A stretch of 64,000 nt of DNA from positions 42,582 to 106,581 of IMG/VR virus record IMGVR_UViG_3300028920_000047. One strand, 5' to 3'. Positions 1 to 12,000 of the stretch are shown in pieces. Origin of the DNA: a virus. Numbering within the stretch: the first letter of the stretch is position 1; the number at the start of each line of letters is the position of its first letter. Below the pieces are notes generated by a model. That model had not been told where the DNA came from. It searched no databases and worked only from the letters and a program-made list of their open reading frames with translations. Position numbers and translations under genes: made by a program.

Positions 1-108
1 GGAATCGCTGATTATCCAACTATCGCCAGTAACATTATCCACAACATAGTTGTCCGCAAAACAAACCGAACACATAAGTAATAGTATCAAAAAAACAATC
101 ATTCTCAT
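1..108 (-). CDS. Exported small protein, N-terminal fragment cut by the window edge
   Basis: The first 36 codons are visible: a hydrophobic signal peptide ending near CFAD, then DNYVVDNVTGDSW. This is nearly the same start as the 122-residue protein at 3951-4319, so the two are paralogues. Its ATG overlaps the stop of the 33-residue membrane protein upstream (TAATG), which suggests translational coupling. Function unknown. Confidence 0.7.
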   Translation of the reverse strand, partial: MRMIVFLILLLMCSVCFADNYVVDNVTGDSWIISDS

Positions 109-209
109 TACTTATCACCTAACCAAAATTTTTGTGGAATGACATACATCAGCAATATTACAATCACCGCAAATAACGTAATTACTATTTCATCAATTAT
201 CTTTCTCAT
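108..209 (-). CDS. Tiny single-span membrane protein (33 aa)
   Basis: The ORF starts in a TAATG overlap with the stop of the 482-residue exported protein and ends in another TAATG with the next gene. About 20 consecutive hydrophobic residues (IVITLFAVIVILLMYVI) are followed by a short basic and aromatic tail, so one membrane span is likely. The 38-residue ORF at 5982-6098 has the same placement after a large exported protein. Function unknown. Confidence 0.55.
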   Translation of the reverse strand: MRKIIDEIVITLFAVIVILLMYVIPQKFWLGDK

Positions 210-1657
210 TATTTATATAATCCTCGCAAAACAACATTATTGACAACATTATCCGAATTGTTGTATATGAAAAACTCGTCTGTATCATTCTTTATCTCAC
301 ACCAAGTTGCCGAGTATGGAGCTGAATCACCGCTATCAAGTTCAACAAAATAGTCAAGACCACGAAGGTCATCAAAAATTGTTGATACTGTGTTGGATAT
401 GTTTGGCACATAAACTGTCCAAGTGTCGTAAGGAGCAATACCAGAACCGCTATCAGAAACACAATTAGTATCCCACTCACGAGCATATACACCATACGCC
501 ACACCCTTTACATTAAGCGAATCAGCAAGTATTCCGCCGGCCACTTCTAAACTATCTGATGCTATATCATCTAAACCAACACCAATATTTCCATAACTTG
601 AAACTGTTACCCAATCAATTCCTCCGAGCTGGTCAGAAAATCTTAAAGAATTATCACTTGCTTTATGCCTTATTGTCCAGCCATCGGCAACTTCAGCTAA
701 CTGTAACATCGCATCTCCTGAACTTGCACCATTCCATCCTATTACGATTCGAGAACTATTTGCAATTCCATCTATAGTTTCTTTATGCCTAACTTGTAAC
801 CCTGCACCATTCGTTATATTTGCGCCTCCTATAACGGCTGTTTCGCTTATTTGGACAGTTCCTACAACATGAAAACTATCACTGGGATTAGCAATACCTA
901 TACCTACATGACTATCGCTGTATAGCCAGCCAGTTACTACATCAATATCCCACCAGCCGCCAACCAGTCCTGTTAATCCTGAACCATCGCCTATAAATGC
1001 ATTAGCATACACGCTGCTGGCAAATGTCGCACTGTCCGCAAATAAATCATCTGATAAATATAAATTCTGAAACTGATACATACCGGAACCACCAGTGCCT
1101 CCTAAATTCATTTGTAATCCACTTCCACGAGGAGCAATTCCCATACTACCAAGCCAAATAAGAGGAGTATCCGCTTTTCTAAATTCAAACATTTGACCAC
1201 TACCATTGAGATACCAAATTTTACCCTGAGTATCTCCAGGCGAACCTCCGGTAGCAATTTCAAAATATATAAAATTTGAATTATTGCTCGAAGCACCAAG
1301 CATTCCAATATTACCATCTCCAGTAGTAACTCCGTAAGGGTCCGTTCCATCACCCCAAATTTCTAAAGAATTGTTTGGTTTAGTAGAACCTATACTTACA
1401 TAGGAATCAGTCGATATAGCATTATCGGAAGCGCTAATAGTCCAATCTGAATCTCCTGAGCCAGAAGTTGAAATTTCAATACCGCTAATATATACCTTAC
1501 CGGTGTAAGTGGTTGTTCCCGCAGTAATACTTACACAAGAATCCGATACAGAAAGATATTTATTTAATTGTGTCAAATCATCAGACGTACCCACTTCAGA
1601 AAATAAAGGTAAAGTAAAAAGTAAACATAAAAATATAATTAAATAATTTTTCATCAT
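209..1657 (-). CDS. Exported tail-fibre-like beta-structured protein (482 aa)
   Basis: Begins with a clear Sec signal peptide (MMKNYLIIFLCLLFTLPLFSE). The mature part is rich in Ser, Gly, Asp and Thr and contains ADSATFASSVYANAF followed by GDGSGLTGL, then IGIANPSDSFHVVG, a pattern seen in phage and bacterial fibre or adhesin proteins with stacked beta structure. The same GDGS-LTG module recurs in the proteins at 4320-5957 and 61256-62455. It is the fourth large exported product in a minus-strand series. A role in surface binding is inferred; a signal peptide on a virion protein would be unusual. Confidence 0.65.
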   Translation of the reverse strand: MMKNYLIIFLCLLFTLPLFSEVGTSDDLTQLNKYLSVSDSCVSITAGTTTYTGKVYISGIEISTSGSGDSDWTISASDNAISTDSYVSIGSTKPNNSLEIWGDGTDPYGVTTGDGNIGMLGASSNNSNFIYFEIATGGSPGDTQGKIWYLNGSGQMFEFRKADTPLIWLGSMGIAPRGSGLQMNLGGTGGSGMYQFQNLYLSDDLFADSATFASSVYANAFIGDGSGLTGLVGGWWDIDVVTGWLYSDSHVGIGIANPSDSFHVVGTVQISETAVIGGANITNGAGLQVRHKETIDGIANSSRIVIGWNGASSGDAMLQLAEVADGWTIRHKASDNSLRFSDQLGGIDWVTVSSYGNIGVGLDDIASDSLEVAGGILADSLNVKGVAYGVYAREWDTNCVSDSGSGIAPYDTWTVYVPNISNTVSTIFDDLRGLDYFVELDSGDSAPYSATWCEIKNDTDEFFIYNNSDNVVNNVVLRGLYK

Positions 1658-1663
1658 AATCTC

Positions 1664-3949
1664 CTATTCCGATAATCTCTTTATAAATCCACTTAATGTT
1701 TTATAATTTCTTAAATCTGGTTTAGTTGGTTCTTGTTTACAAATATGATTTACTGTTGAAGCTGAAGAAGAACTTTTATAGCCATAAATTTCATATGCTT
1801 TTTGTTTAAACTGAGTTACGTTTTTTATTGTTCTATAATTAAAAGTAGAAGTAGAATAATTAACAGTTATTGTATCTTCATCCATTCTGCCAAAACTATC
1901 ATTTAATCTGGCAGTAATGCTATCACCAATTCCCGATAACGCAACTGTACCTGACCAAGCGTTTGAAGAAATAGTAGCTATTGAATGAACTGTATCACTA
2001 CCTGTCAACACACTAATTTGAACTTCGTCTAAGTATAAAGCATCACCGTCGCCATTTCTATGAAAAGCTATTGCCTTAACTGTTTGTTCTGGATAATCTA
2101 TTTCTACCCAAGTATTTTTTGAATGGTTTAATTCTGTATCTATTTCTGTCCAATTTGTAGGGTCTCCTGCACCATCTGAAGAAATAGATATTGTACATTC
2201 CCAATCACTAATCATATAATTTTGTTTAGAAGCCCACACTCTTATTTGATTACTTGTAACAGCTGAAGTAAGTATAAGCTGAAACCAACTATGATTCCCT
2301 GGTGGTGGACCTGATTCTTTACAAACTTTTGTTGAACCATCTGGATAACTATCATTATATGCATTAGCTTCATTATACCAAGTTGCTCCGCCATCATTAT
2401 GACTATCAAAACAACGCCACTCATAATGCTCTAAACTCGTTTCATAAAGGTATAACTGAACAGTATCACCATCTTTACAGTTTACAGTAGTGCCACTAAC
2501 AATTATTATCTGAGTATTAGTATCGTGATTATCAGAAGGAGCATTTATACTAATGTCTATTGAACTATAATAATTGACGGTAATAGTATCCCAGTTAATA
2601 TTAGTACCATCCCAAAACTTGACTTGAACAGAATCACCAAGTCCAGTCAGACTTGCAGTTCCACTCCAAGCATCACTTGAAACTTCAACTGTATCTTGAT
2701 ATACTCCATTGACATATATTCCAACGCTATCGTGGTCGGTAGCGTCTGTTGTTACACCATCAATTTTTATCAGTTTTTGTGTTGTGTCGTGGTTATCAGC
2801 AGGATGTGAAAATGATATAGTCGGAACAGATGGAGAAGGATATTGACCATTAAAAAAAAGAGTAAAAAACGAATCGCCGGTCATATCAAACCCAACAGTA
2901 TCACTGCCAGTTACTAAAGGCACTGTTTCAGCACTATCACAGTTCGGCTCTAATAAATCTGTTCCTGATTCCCTTGCAAAAAGTTCAAGACCAACAGGAG
3001 CACCCGTAATATTATACACCACATTGTCCGTATCATTATAATATATATCTTGTCCAGCATCTTGATTAATATAATAATCATCAAAATATGAATTTCTAAT
3101 ATAGTTAGATTTGACTTGCGAATTATAATCTTTTTCATCGTGTTCATTAAGCCACGAACCTGCCGAATAACAGCTATCAAACACATTTGAATCGCAAGCA
3201 CCAGCACCAGTAAAAAATATGGTAGATTTCCACGCATCTATACCAGTCATTTTTACATTATATATATAATTATTCCTAAAATATGATGTATCATTTTTAT
3301 CATTATCGTATAGATGAGCATTCGAGATAGTATTTTTAAACACAGTATAAAAATTATAAGTAAAAACTGCTTTTTTACTAAAATAATCTGGTTCAGGCGC
3401 GCCTCCATTAAATCGCATAAATCCTATAAATCCAGTTGAATCACTTACAAGAGAAGTTATTAATTGGTTTTTGCCGGGATTTTGTTTTAACCTGCCTCCA
3501 TTAGAAATAAAAATAACCGGTTTTTCAATAATCAGTTGTGAACTGATATAATAACTATCGCCGATAAATGTTGAGTAGTCAAAAGTTCCAAATTTGATAC
3601 ACCACACAACGATTTGAGTTCCGTCAGCAGGGACAGTATCATCAGCATAATCATAAGCATAAGGAATTGATTTAAGCGGAGCAGACGGAGTCGCCTGATT
3701 AGCATTATTATTTGCGTCATTACCAGCCCCAAATGTAAGTGATGTATCAACCATAGTATATTCACCACAGGTGCAGTTCATAGATAAGTCGGCAAAATCA
3801 ACATTAACAAGAGGGAAAGCACAAGTTGTTTCACTTCCGCCATTAACAACTATTCTATACAATTTTTGTCCGTTGACATATATTGTATCCCAAGCATATA
3901 TATTTGATAAAAACAGCAATATAAATAATATAGATATTATAATTCTCAT
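1664..3949 (-). CDS. Exported multi-domain protein: beta-helix-like, Ig-like repeats, discoidin-like domain
   Basis: I chose the ATG at 3949 (MRIIIS), preceded by AAGGA at a normal distance, over a TTG start 15 bases upstream that overlaps the previous gene. A signal peptide ends near NIYAWDT. Residues about 100-350 have many Asn/Tyr/Asp turns (such as YFRNNYIYNVKMTG) like a right-handed beta-helix. Two or three repeats follow with the NHDT and GDTVQLY motifs of the 2170-residue protein, interrupted by a domain resembling F5/8 (discoidin) carbohydrate-binding domains (NHSWFQLIL, ALYLDEVQI). A role in binding surface glycans is inferred from domain type only. Confidence 0.6.
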   Translation of the reverse strand: MRIIISILFILLFLSNIYAWDTIYVNGQKLYRIVVNGGSETTCAFPLVNVDFADLSMNCTCGEYTMVDTSLTFGAGNDANNNANQATPSAPLKSIPYAYDYADDTVPADGTQIVVWCIKFGTFDYSTFIGDSYYISSQLIIEKPVIFISNGGRLKQNPGKNQLITSLVSDSTGFIGFMRFNGGAPEPDYFSKKAVFTYNFYTVFKNTISNAHLYDNDKNDTSYFRNNYIYNVKMTGIDAWKSTIFFTGAGACDSNVFDSCYSAGSWLNEHDEKDYNSQVKSNYIRNSYFDDYYINQDAGQDIYYNDTDNVVYNITGAPVGLELFARESGTDLLEPNCDSAETVPLVTGSDTVGFDMTGDSFFTLFFNGQYPSPSVPTISFSHPADNHDTTQKLIKIDGVTTDATDHDSVGIYVNGVYQDTVEVSSDAWSGTASLTGLGDSVQVKFWDGTNINWDTITVNYYSSIDISINAPSDNHDTNTQIIIVSGTTVNCKDGDTVQLYLYETSLEHYEWRCFDSHNDGGATWYNEANAYNDSYPDGSTKVCKESGPPPGNHSWFQLILTSAVTSNQIRVWASKQNYMISDWECTISISSDGAGDPTNWTEIDTELNHSKNTWVEIDYPEQTVKAIAFHRNGDGDALYLDEVQISVLTGSDTVHSIATISSNAWSGTVALSGIGDSITARLNDSFGRMDEDTITVNYSTSTFNYRTIKNVTQFKQKAYEIYGYKSSSSASTVNHICKQEPTKPDLRNYKTLSGFIKRLSE

Positions 3950-3950
3950 T

Positions 3951-4319
3951 TTATTTTCCTTCAAAGGTTACAACGTTTCCAGTTGCAATTCCACCAATAA
4001 TTATATATCGAAAATGCCATTGTATTTTAAATGGAAACTCATCACATTCAATTATTTTTTTTGTCGGTATTTTTGTTCTGATATATCCAGACCGAAATTG
4101 AAAATTTTCTTTAAATGCATAATATACTATATCAGAATCGTTTGTTGTTGAATATACATACAATTCGCTATCGGCAGTTACAATTTCAAACAATATATCA
4201 ACCGAATCTGAATCGCTAATTAACCAACTATCACCAGTAACATTATCCACAACATAGTTATCCGCAAAACAAACTGAATACATAAGTAATAAGATAAGTA
4301 TAAATAAAATTTTATTCAT
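3951..4319 (-). CDS. Small exported protein (122 aa)
   Basis: Signal peptide MNKILFILILLLMYSVCFAD, then a compact domain with alternating hydrophobic residues (YYAFKENFQFRSGY). Its N-terminus is nearly identical to the truncated gene at 1-108, so this small exported gene is duplicated in the cluster. Its ATG directly follows the stop of the 545-residue gene. Function unknown; possibly a partner of the neighbouring fibre-like proteins. Confidence 0.6.
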   Translation of the reverse strand: MNKILFILILLLMYSVCFADNYVVDNVTGDSWLISDSDSVDILFEIVTADSELYVYSTTNDSDIVYYAFKENFQFRSGYIRTKIPTKKIIECDEFPFKIQWHFRYIIIGGIATGNVVTFEGK

Positions 4320-5957
4320 TTATTTTTCTCGTCCTCTTAACTTTATTGTATTAGCCGCATAATCTTGAATTGGTGACATAACATAATAACAATTTTTCCA
4401 CTCTACAACAGTTACTCCAAAAACAGGCTCAGTTATCCACACACCCTCAAAAGGTTCAGTATCACCTAATACCCAATTAACTGCTAATAACTCATAATCT
4501 ACATTAGAAATACAAAAACTATCAGCAGTAGTAAAAGTATCGGTATAAGCACAGGAATCAAAAGCTGTATTATAAATCCAAGTATCATTTGTTGGAAATA
4601 TTTTACAATAAACATTATTAGTAAAGGTAGCAGAATCAGCAAATATATCTTCTGTTAAATATAATGACCGCCATTGATAAATTCCGGAACCACCAGTACC
4701 GCCTAAATCTAATTCTCCAGTATACTCATCAGTTGGAGCTAACCCTAAAACACCCGCAGTAAATATTGTAGAATCACAATGAGCAAAATGAAACTGAACT
4801 CCGGAACCATTATGAAGCCATATTCTACCCTGAGTATCCCCATCTATTCCTTGTGGGTCAGCCTGAAAAATTAACTCATTAGATTCATACCCACTTGAAG
4901 TCTGTATTTTAACATTATTGCCATATACATGAATTTTTTCATCTGGTAACAAAGTACCAAACCCAACATAACCGTTTATACCCTCCATAAAAAAATTTGT
5001 TTGTCCACCAGAATTTGTAAAAGGTAATCCACCAGCAAGGCGGCAATTAAAAGCTAAATCTACAAATAAAGTCTCTCCCACTAAAGCATTTGAATCAATA
5101 TCCAAATTATTAAAATCACCTTGACCGGTTACGTCTAAATCACCTATAACATTTAAACTTCCTGCCATAGTATCTTCTTCGTAATTCCTCACAAAAGAAT
5201 CTGATAAACCAACTATATAATATCTACTAATATAAGATACCCTTAATATTTCACCGGTATCAGGAACATACCCTCCGTGGAAAGTTATCTCACTATCTCC
5301 ACTTTCATAATAATCTACACCAATAACTTTAATAACTCCATCAATAGTAACAATAGTTGAACTATCCTCCCAGACATCTAAAGGGTCTGTTAATTCAAAT
5401 ATAGTATCAAAACCATTAGCAGTATCAGAAAACTCCTGATTAACTTTCATTTGCCCTGTAAAAAAAGTATCAAAAGAAGCACCCGAAACACCTGTTAATA
5501 AAGAACCATCGCCAACAAAAGCATTCGCATATACTGTATTTGTAAATGTTGCCGAATCCGCTTTTAGCTCCTGAGTAAGACTACAACTGCCTGTTGAAAT
5601 TATTCCACCAACGGTTAAAGTATCAGTTGTTATTGTCCCTGTATTATCTATTTCTTCAGAATATATTTTAGTGGATATTATTACTGTACCACTAATAACT
5701 AATGTTCCTGATATATTTTCACTTTCAATAGAACCAGCGGTTAAAGTACCTCCAACTTCTAATTCTGTTCCAACAATTCCCGAATCTACTCTTATCCTTC
5801 CGGTTGAGGGATTATCCTTGACTTTTTCAATTTCCTGTTTATTTTGGGAAATTTTACCATCCTGGTCATAATTATAAGTAGTACCTTCAAAAAATCCATC
5901 AGCGTAAGAATAACCCAACAAAAAAGCAATCAATAATAATACAATTATATATTTCAT
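4320..5957 (-). CDS. Exported tail-fibre-like protein (545 aa)
   Basis: Signal peptide MKYIIVLLLIAFLLGYSYAD with AGGAG upstream of the ATG. Contains the module ADSATFTNTVYANAF followed by GDGSLLTGV, shared with the proteins at 209-1657 and 61256-62455, and a second ADSATFTNNVY copy near the C-terminus. The region around residues 165-250 (WEDSSTIVTIDGVIKVIG, EILRVSYISRYY) looks like a separate beta-sandwich. Probably a secreted or surface-exposed adhesin-like protein; the exact role cannot be read from sequence. Confidence 0.6.
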   Translation of the reverse strand: MKYIIVLLLIAFLLGYSYADGFFEGTTYNYDQDGKISQNKQEIEKVKDNPSTGRIRVDSGIVGTELEVGGTLTAGSIESENISGTLVISGTVIISTKIYSEEIDNTGTITTDTLTVGGIISTGSCSLTQELKADSATFTNTVYANAFVGDGSLLTGVSGASFDTFFTGQMKVNQEFSDTANGFDTIFELTDPLDVWEDSSTIVTIDGVIKVIGVDYYESGDSEITFHGGYVPDTGEILRVSYISRYYIVGLSDSFVRNYEEDTMAGSLNVIGDLDVTGQGDFNNLDIDSNALVGETLFVDLAFNCRLAGGLPFTNSGGQTNFFMEGINGYVGFGTLLPDEKIHVYGNNVKIQTSSGYESNELIFQADPQGIDGDTQGRIWLHNGSGVQFHFAHCDSTIFTAGVLGLAPTDEYTGELDLGGTGGSGIYQWRSLYLTEDIFADSATFTNNVYCKIFPTNDTWIYNTAFDSCAYTDTFTTADSFCISNVDYELLAVNWVLGDTEPFEGVWITEPVFGVTVVEWKNCYYVMSPIQDYAANTIKLRGREK

Positions 5958-5981
5958 TTCTATTCTCCTAATACCAATAAT

Positions 5982-6098
5982 TTATCTTAATCTATTAACA
6001 AATTTTACAAATCCTTTTATTAATAAATATGTGACACCAATGCCACCTATAAATACCGCTACTAAAATTCCTACTATTAATAGACATTTTAAAAACAT
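5982..6098 (-). CDS. Tiny single-span membrane protein (38 aa)
   Basis: The ATG overlaps the stop of the giant 2170-residue gene (TAATG). The product has one hydrophobic stretch (LLIVGILVAVFIGGIGVTYLLI) and a basic C-terminal end. It parallels the 33-residue ORF at 108-209, which also follows a large exported gene. Function unknown. Confidence 0.55.
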   Translation of the reverse strand: MFLKCLLIVGILVAVFIGGIGVTYLLIKGFVKFVNRLR

Positions 6099-9000
6099 TA
6101 GGGTACTGTATAATATACTTTCTCTATTTCATCAACCCGCCCATCTGAACAAGCGGAACCATTCACTCCAAATCTTTCTATAATTATAGTATATACTGCT
6201 GTTTTAGCAATATATATTCTATGAGTAGTCCGAACATTTATCAATATTGAATCACTACCCGCTGAATTAGTGGCGTAACTCAATATTTGGGAATCATATA
6301 CTTCATACAAACCACTATCATACAAATCCTCCATAACTGCCGATAATTGAGCAATAGTGGAATCATTAAAAGCATGAATATCAACAACAACAATTGCTGG
6401 ATATGTATTCCCTTTACCATCCCAGTATGCTTGTAAAACCTTATTCTGAACAATTCTTTCCATGTAAGGTTTTGGATAGGTTGTTAATCGTGGATTACCA
6501 CTAAAGTTAACAGTTATGCTATCATAAGCAACCTGGCCGAACTGGTCAATTAGTTTTACAATAACACTATCACCCTTACCTTCCAAATTGGCATACCCTA
6601 TCCAGGAGCCACTATCACTAACAACATTAGTTGATGAAGATAAAACACTATTAACATATATTTGAACTGTATCTCCCAACCTTGTGTTCCTTGTAGTTCC
6701 CATTATTATAATTCTTGATACTATTGTGTCGTGAGAATTGGTATCTGGATATGTTATGGAAATATAAGACGGCGGTAATACATAACTAAATGTAATTGTA
6801 TCATATACCTTTGAATCGTATCTATTATATAATTTTACCCACACACTATCTCCAATCCCGTTTAATTGAAAAGTGCCGGACCAATTTTCATTATTTTCTG
6901 TCAAAATTATTGTATCGTTAATATTAGAGTTTACAAATATTAACAAAGTATCCCCAGCTATACTATAGTTTGAAGTTCCAAAAATAGTACCCGAATCTAC
7001 ATTTGTATCATTATTATCAATCATACTGGTTATAACAATTTCCGGATTATTAGCAAAACAATTTACCGTAATCGTGTCCTGAACTACTTGTCCAAACTGA
7101 TTAACCAATTTTGTACTAACACTGTCGCCATAAGAACTAACATAAACCGTTCCATTCCAATTATCACTATCCGCAGAGATTGTATATTTGCTATTCAAAA
7201 CATTATTTACATAAATATAAACAGTATCAACATTTGCAACTGTTTGACAAGTTGTACCACCAATGATAATTATATTTGTATTAGTATCATGATTATCAAC
7301 CGGATAAGTTATTTCTAACGATAAGGTCTCAGATAAATAATGTAATTGAATAGTGTCATTATATAAATTATTATTAAAAGAATTAGCAAGTTTAGCAACC
7401 ACTATCGGATATGGTGTACCGGCTATATAACAAGTTCCTGAAAAACTACCGCTATCAGAAGTTAAAATAATATTAGTATTCATAGTTCCAGTATAATCAA
7501 ATATTTGAACGGTATCTCCTACTTTCGAATTTTCTGTTGTACCTGATATAGTTATAACAGATATATTTGTATCATGCCCGGTATCTGGGGACATTATAGC
7601 CATTGTAAATACCGGATAATAACTTATAGTAATAGTATCATAATAACTTGTTTTATATAAAACACTTTCCAATTTTACAGTTACACTATCCCCCTTAGAA
7701 ACTACAACAACAGTTCCAGACCAGCTCATTGAATCAGACACAACATAAACTGTTGTATTCAAAATATTATTTACATAAATCGATATAGTATCTCCAAGCT
7801 GTGACCATTCGGTTGTCCCGTTTATCCAGTTCATACTAATATTAGTATCAGTATTAACATTACCAGGAATACCTATAGAAATAGTAGGTGTTGCATAATA
7901 ACTAATTGTTACCGTATTTCCTACAGTTCTCCCAAACTGGTCTTCCAGTGTTACAGAAATACTATCACTACCGCCAACAACCACTGTTCCAGACCAGGTT
8001 CCACTATCTGTTAATATATGAGTGATAGAATTAGTTAACCCATTAACACGTAAAACTATTGTATCACCGTTCCGAGAGTTTACGGTTGTTCCGTGAATAG
8101 TATTTATAGATATCTTAGTATCTGTATTATTAGAAGGATAACTTATCCTCGCCAATATAGTACCATAATAATCAACAGTTATCGTATCATAAATAACTGA
8201 ACCGGTTAACGCTGTTACTAATTTGACCGAAACATTATTACTTGTTTCGGATAAAGCCGCTGTCCCTGAAAAGGATTGATTATAATAAGTAATTGCCGCA
8301 TAAGTGTTTAAAACATTATCCACATAAATATAAATTGTATCACCTAACATAGTGTTTTTAGTGGTACAAATAACATTTATAATTTGTATATTTGTATCAT
8401 GGTTATTTGGAAAATTAGTAATAACAACAGATGGTGCACCAATATAATTTATAGTTATAGTATCATACACATCAGAATCAAAATTAGTTAATCTTGCTAA
8501 TATACTATCACCTATATTAGTTAGAGAAACGGTACCAGACCAGGAACCCGTATCAGCTGTCAAAGTATATGAAGAATTTAAAATACCATTAACATATAAA
8601 CGTACCCTATCCCCAACTTTTGAGCTCTTCGAAGTCCCATAAATTGTTATAACTTTAACACAAGTATCATAAGCAGTAGCTGGCGTATCTATACCCACAC
8701 CAGGATTGGTTTGATATTTATTAACAGTTATTGTATCGTATAAAATATTCCCGAAAGAATCATGTAAAACAACCCACAAACTATCACCTTTTGAGGAAAC
8801 ACCGGCTGTACCTGACCAGTTTGCATTATCTGAAACAATCACAACAGTAGTATTTAAATTTGTATTCGTATATATTTCCACAGTATCGCCCGCCTTAGTA
8901 GGACTGGCAATTCCTCCAATAATAAAAAAGCTGTTATTAGTATCATGATTATCAGCCGGTACAGTTATTTGTATTGTGGGTATCGAGTAATAATTGATTG

Positions 9001-12000
9001 TTCTTGTTTCATAATATACCCTGCCAAAACTATCCTCCAATTTTACTACTAAGCTATCACCAATACCTACAAATATTATTGGTGTATCAACCCAATTACC
9101 AGAATCCCCAACAATTCTTGCAGTTGCCTGTAAAATAGTATTTACATATATTCTAACTAAATCCGAATCCCTGGTATTATAGGAAGTACCTGAAATAACA
9201 TTCTTCTGTATATTAGTATCTGTCGGATTGGATAAATTTATTCCGATATTAGGAGTCCCAAAGTAATTTATGGATATTGTATCATATGCTGTTCTATTAT
9301 ATGTATCATGTAGAATAGCAACGATACTATCATTGTAACCACTAATAGCTACTGTACCTGACCAGGTGCCACTATCCCCGGTTAAAAGATAAACTGTACT
9401 TCTTGTATACATATTTGTAATTTCAACAGTATCCCCACCATGACATTCAACCGTAGTTCCAGATATTGTTATTGTTGATAAATAGGTATCATGGTTATTA
9501 GCCGGTGATGTAATAGCAATATCAGGAGTCTTAAAATAATCTATAACAATTGTATCATAAGTGTTTCTTCCAAATTGGTCATGTAATTTTACCACCAGAT
9601 TACTACCATAATCACTAAAGGCAGCAGTACCGAAAAAATTTCCATTTAGACTTGTTATAATAACAGTAGTATTTAAAACATTATTAACAAATATTTCAAC
9701 AGTATCATTCACCTGAACATCGTAAGAAGTCCCTCCTATATTTATTATAGAGATATATGTATCATGATTGTCCGCAGGATAAGTAATAGTTAAAACGGGA
9801 TTAGCAAAGTAATTAATTGTTATTGTATCATAAGCAACAGAGTCACCGCCATGATTGGTATCTACTCCTATATATGGTTCCATTTTTAGCCACAATTTAT
9901 CAGCCTGGCCGGTTAGAGTGGCGGTACCATTAAAAGTTCCTGTTTCATTCGTAGTTACAAACGATGTACATAAGCTTGAATTTACATATAAATATATGGT
10001 ATCATTAGAGCTATTACCGACCCAATCAATATTTACGTTAGATATAGAGTCACTATTGGTATCAGTATTATTAGTTATATTAGTAATACCGGCCCAATGT
10101 AGAAAAACAGAAATTGTATCATACAAAATTGAGTCAAACCTCGTTTCTAATTTTACCCACACACTATCGGACATATTACTAAGAGCTACAGTACAACCCC
10201 AACTACCACTATCAGCAGTTAAATTTGTTTGTGTCTGGTAACTACTTCCAACATATATTTTTATAGTATCACCAATAGAAGTATTATAAGTGGTCCCAAT
10301 AAAAGTAGGAGACTTAGTATTAGTATCATATTCATCAATCATACTAAAACTAATTTGCGGTTGTGCAAAATATCCAACAGAAATAGTATCATATTGAATA
10401 TTACCACTATCGGTTAAGATTTTTACCCACACCCGACTATTACCGTGCTGTAAACTAACAGTACCAGAAAAATTACCACTATCCGAAAGTAACACAAATA
10501 AACAATTAAACTGGGTATCACAATAGATATAAACAGTATCACCAGCATAAGTATTATAAGTAGTCCCAGATACATTAGCAATTTTTGTATTTGTATCAGT
10601 CCCATCACTCGGACTTGTGATTTGTACTTCAACATAACTAACATTTATAGTATCATACCCATTTCGACCAAACTGGTCATGAACCTCAACAGTAATTGAA
10701 TCATATCTATTTGTAATGTAAGCAGTGCCGGAAAAATTATTATCATATCCTGAAATAACAGCAATGGAGTTTAAAACATTATTTACATATATAACTACAG
10801 TGTCGCCACTACTGGTACCCACCGTTGTTCCGGTAATAAGATTAGTTTTTAAATTTGTATCAGAATTATGTTCGGGAACAATAATACCAGCCAAAGGGGT
10901 ATCAATAAAATTTAAAACTATTGTATCATAAGCTCGAGCATTAAATTGATTATACATTATCACCCATACCGAATCACCAAGATTGGATATATAAGCGGTT
11001 CCTGAAAAATTACCAGAATCAGAAGCCAAAACGACTGTGGTATTAACTGTAGTATTCGTATATATAACCACAGTATCTCCGGTTTTACTACCATAAGTGG
11101 TACCATTGATTGTTATTATATTCACTATAGTATCATGATTATTACTGGGTTCATTTATTTGTACATTAGCTATTCCCCAATATTTTATTGTAATAGTATC
11201 ATATACTTTTACTCCAAATTGGTCAATCAATATTACCATAACACTATCCCCTACCTGGCTAAATAGAGAAACAGTACCAGACCAATTTTGAGAATCAGCG
11301 GTTATAGTAAATATATCAGTACTATCACCAGCACTGTTATAAATGTATACATAGGAACCAAGCCCTACTTCAGCAGTTGTCCCTCCTATATTTACTATGT
11401 TAATATTTGTATCGTGATTATTTGTTGGATAACTAATACCAATTGAAGGTGTGTTATAATAATTAACAACGTTAGTATCGGTCGCCGTTCTACCAAACTG
11501 GTCATGTAGAACTACCCAAACACTATCATTTAGATTTGATACCGAAACAGTACCGGCCCAGGAACCATTATAACCTGAAACGATAACCGTTGTGCAATAT
11601 GTAGCGTTTGTATATATAACAACAGTATCATTAGTGATAGCATGAGTAACAGAGCCCCCTATATTTATTATACCAGTATTTGTGTCATGATTATTTCCAG
11701 GATAGTTTATAGTTATTGTTGGAGTACTAAAATAATTTACTGTTATAGTGTCCCGAGCTGTACCGGAATAACCATTAAAAATAACTATTACCGATTCACC
11801 ATAATTTGATACACACGCCGTACCTGACCAATTACCGGTATCATCTACTATAACAATAGTTGTATTTAATCCTACATCAGTATATATTTGAATCGTATCT
11901 CCGGCCTGGGCGTCATTAGTGGTTCCATAAATAGTAAATATTTGAATATCAGTATCTGAATTATTAGCAGGTAGGGTAATATTGATACCAGGATTTCCCC

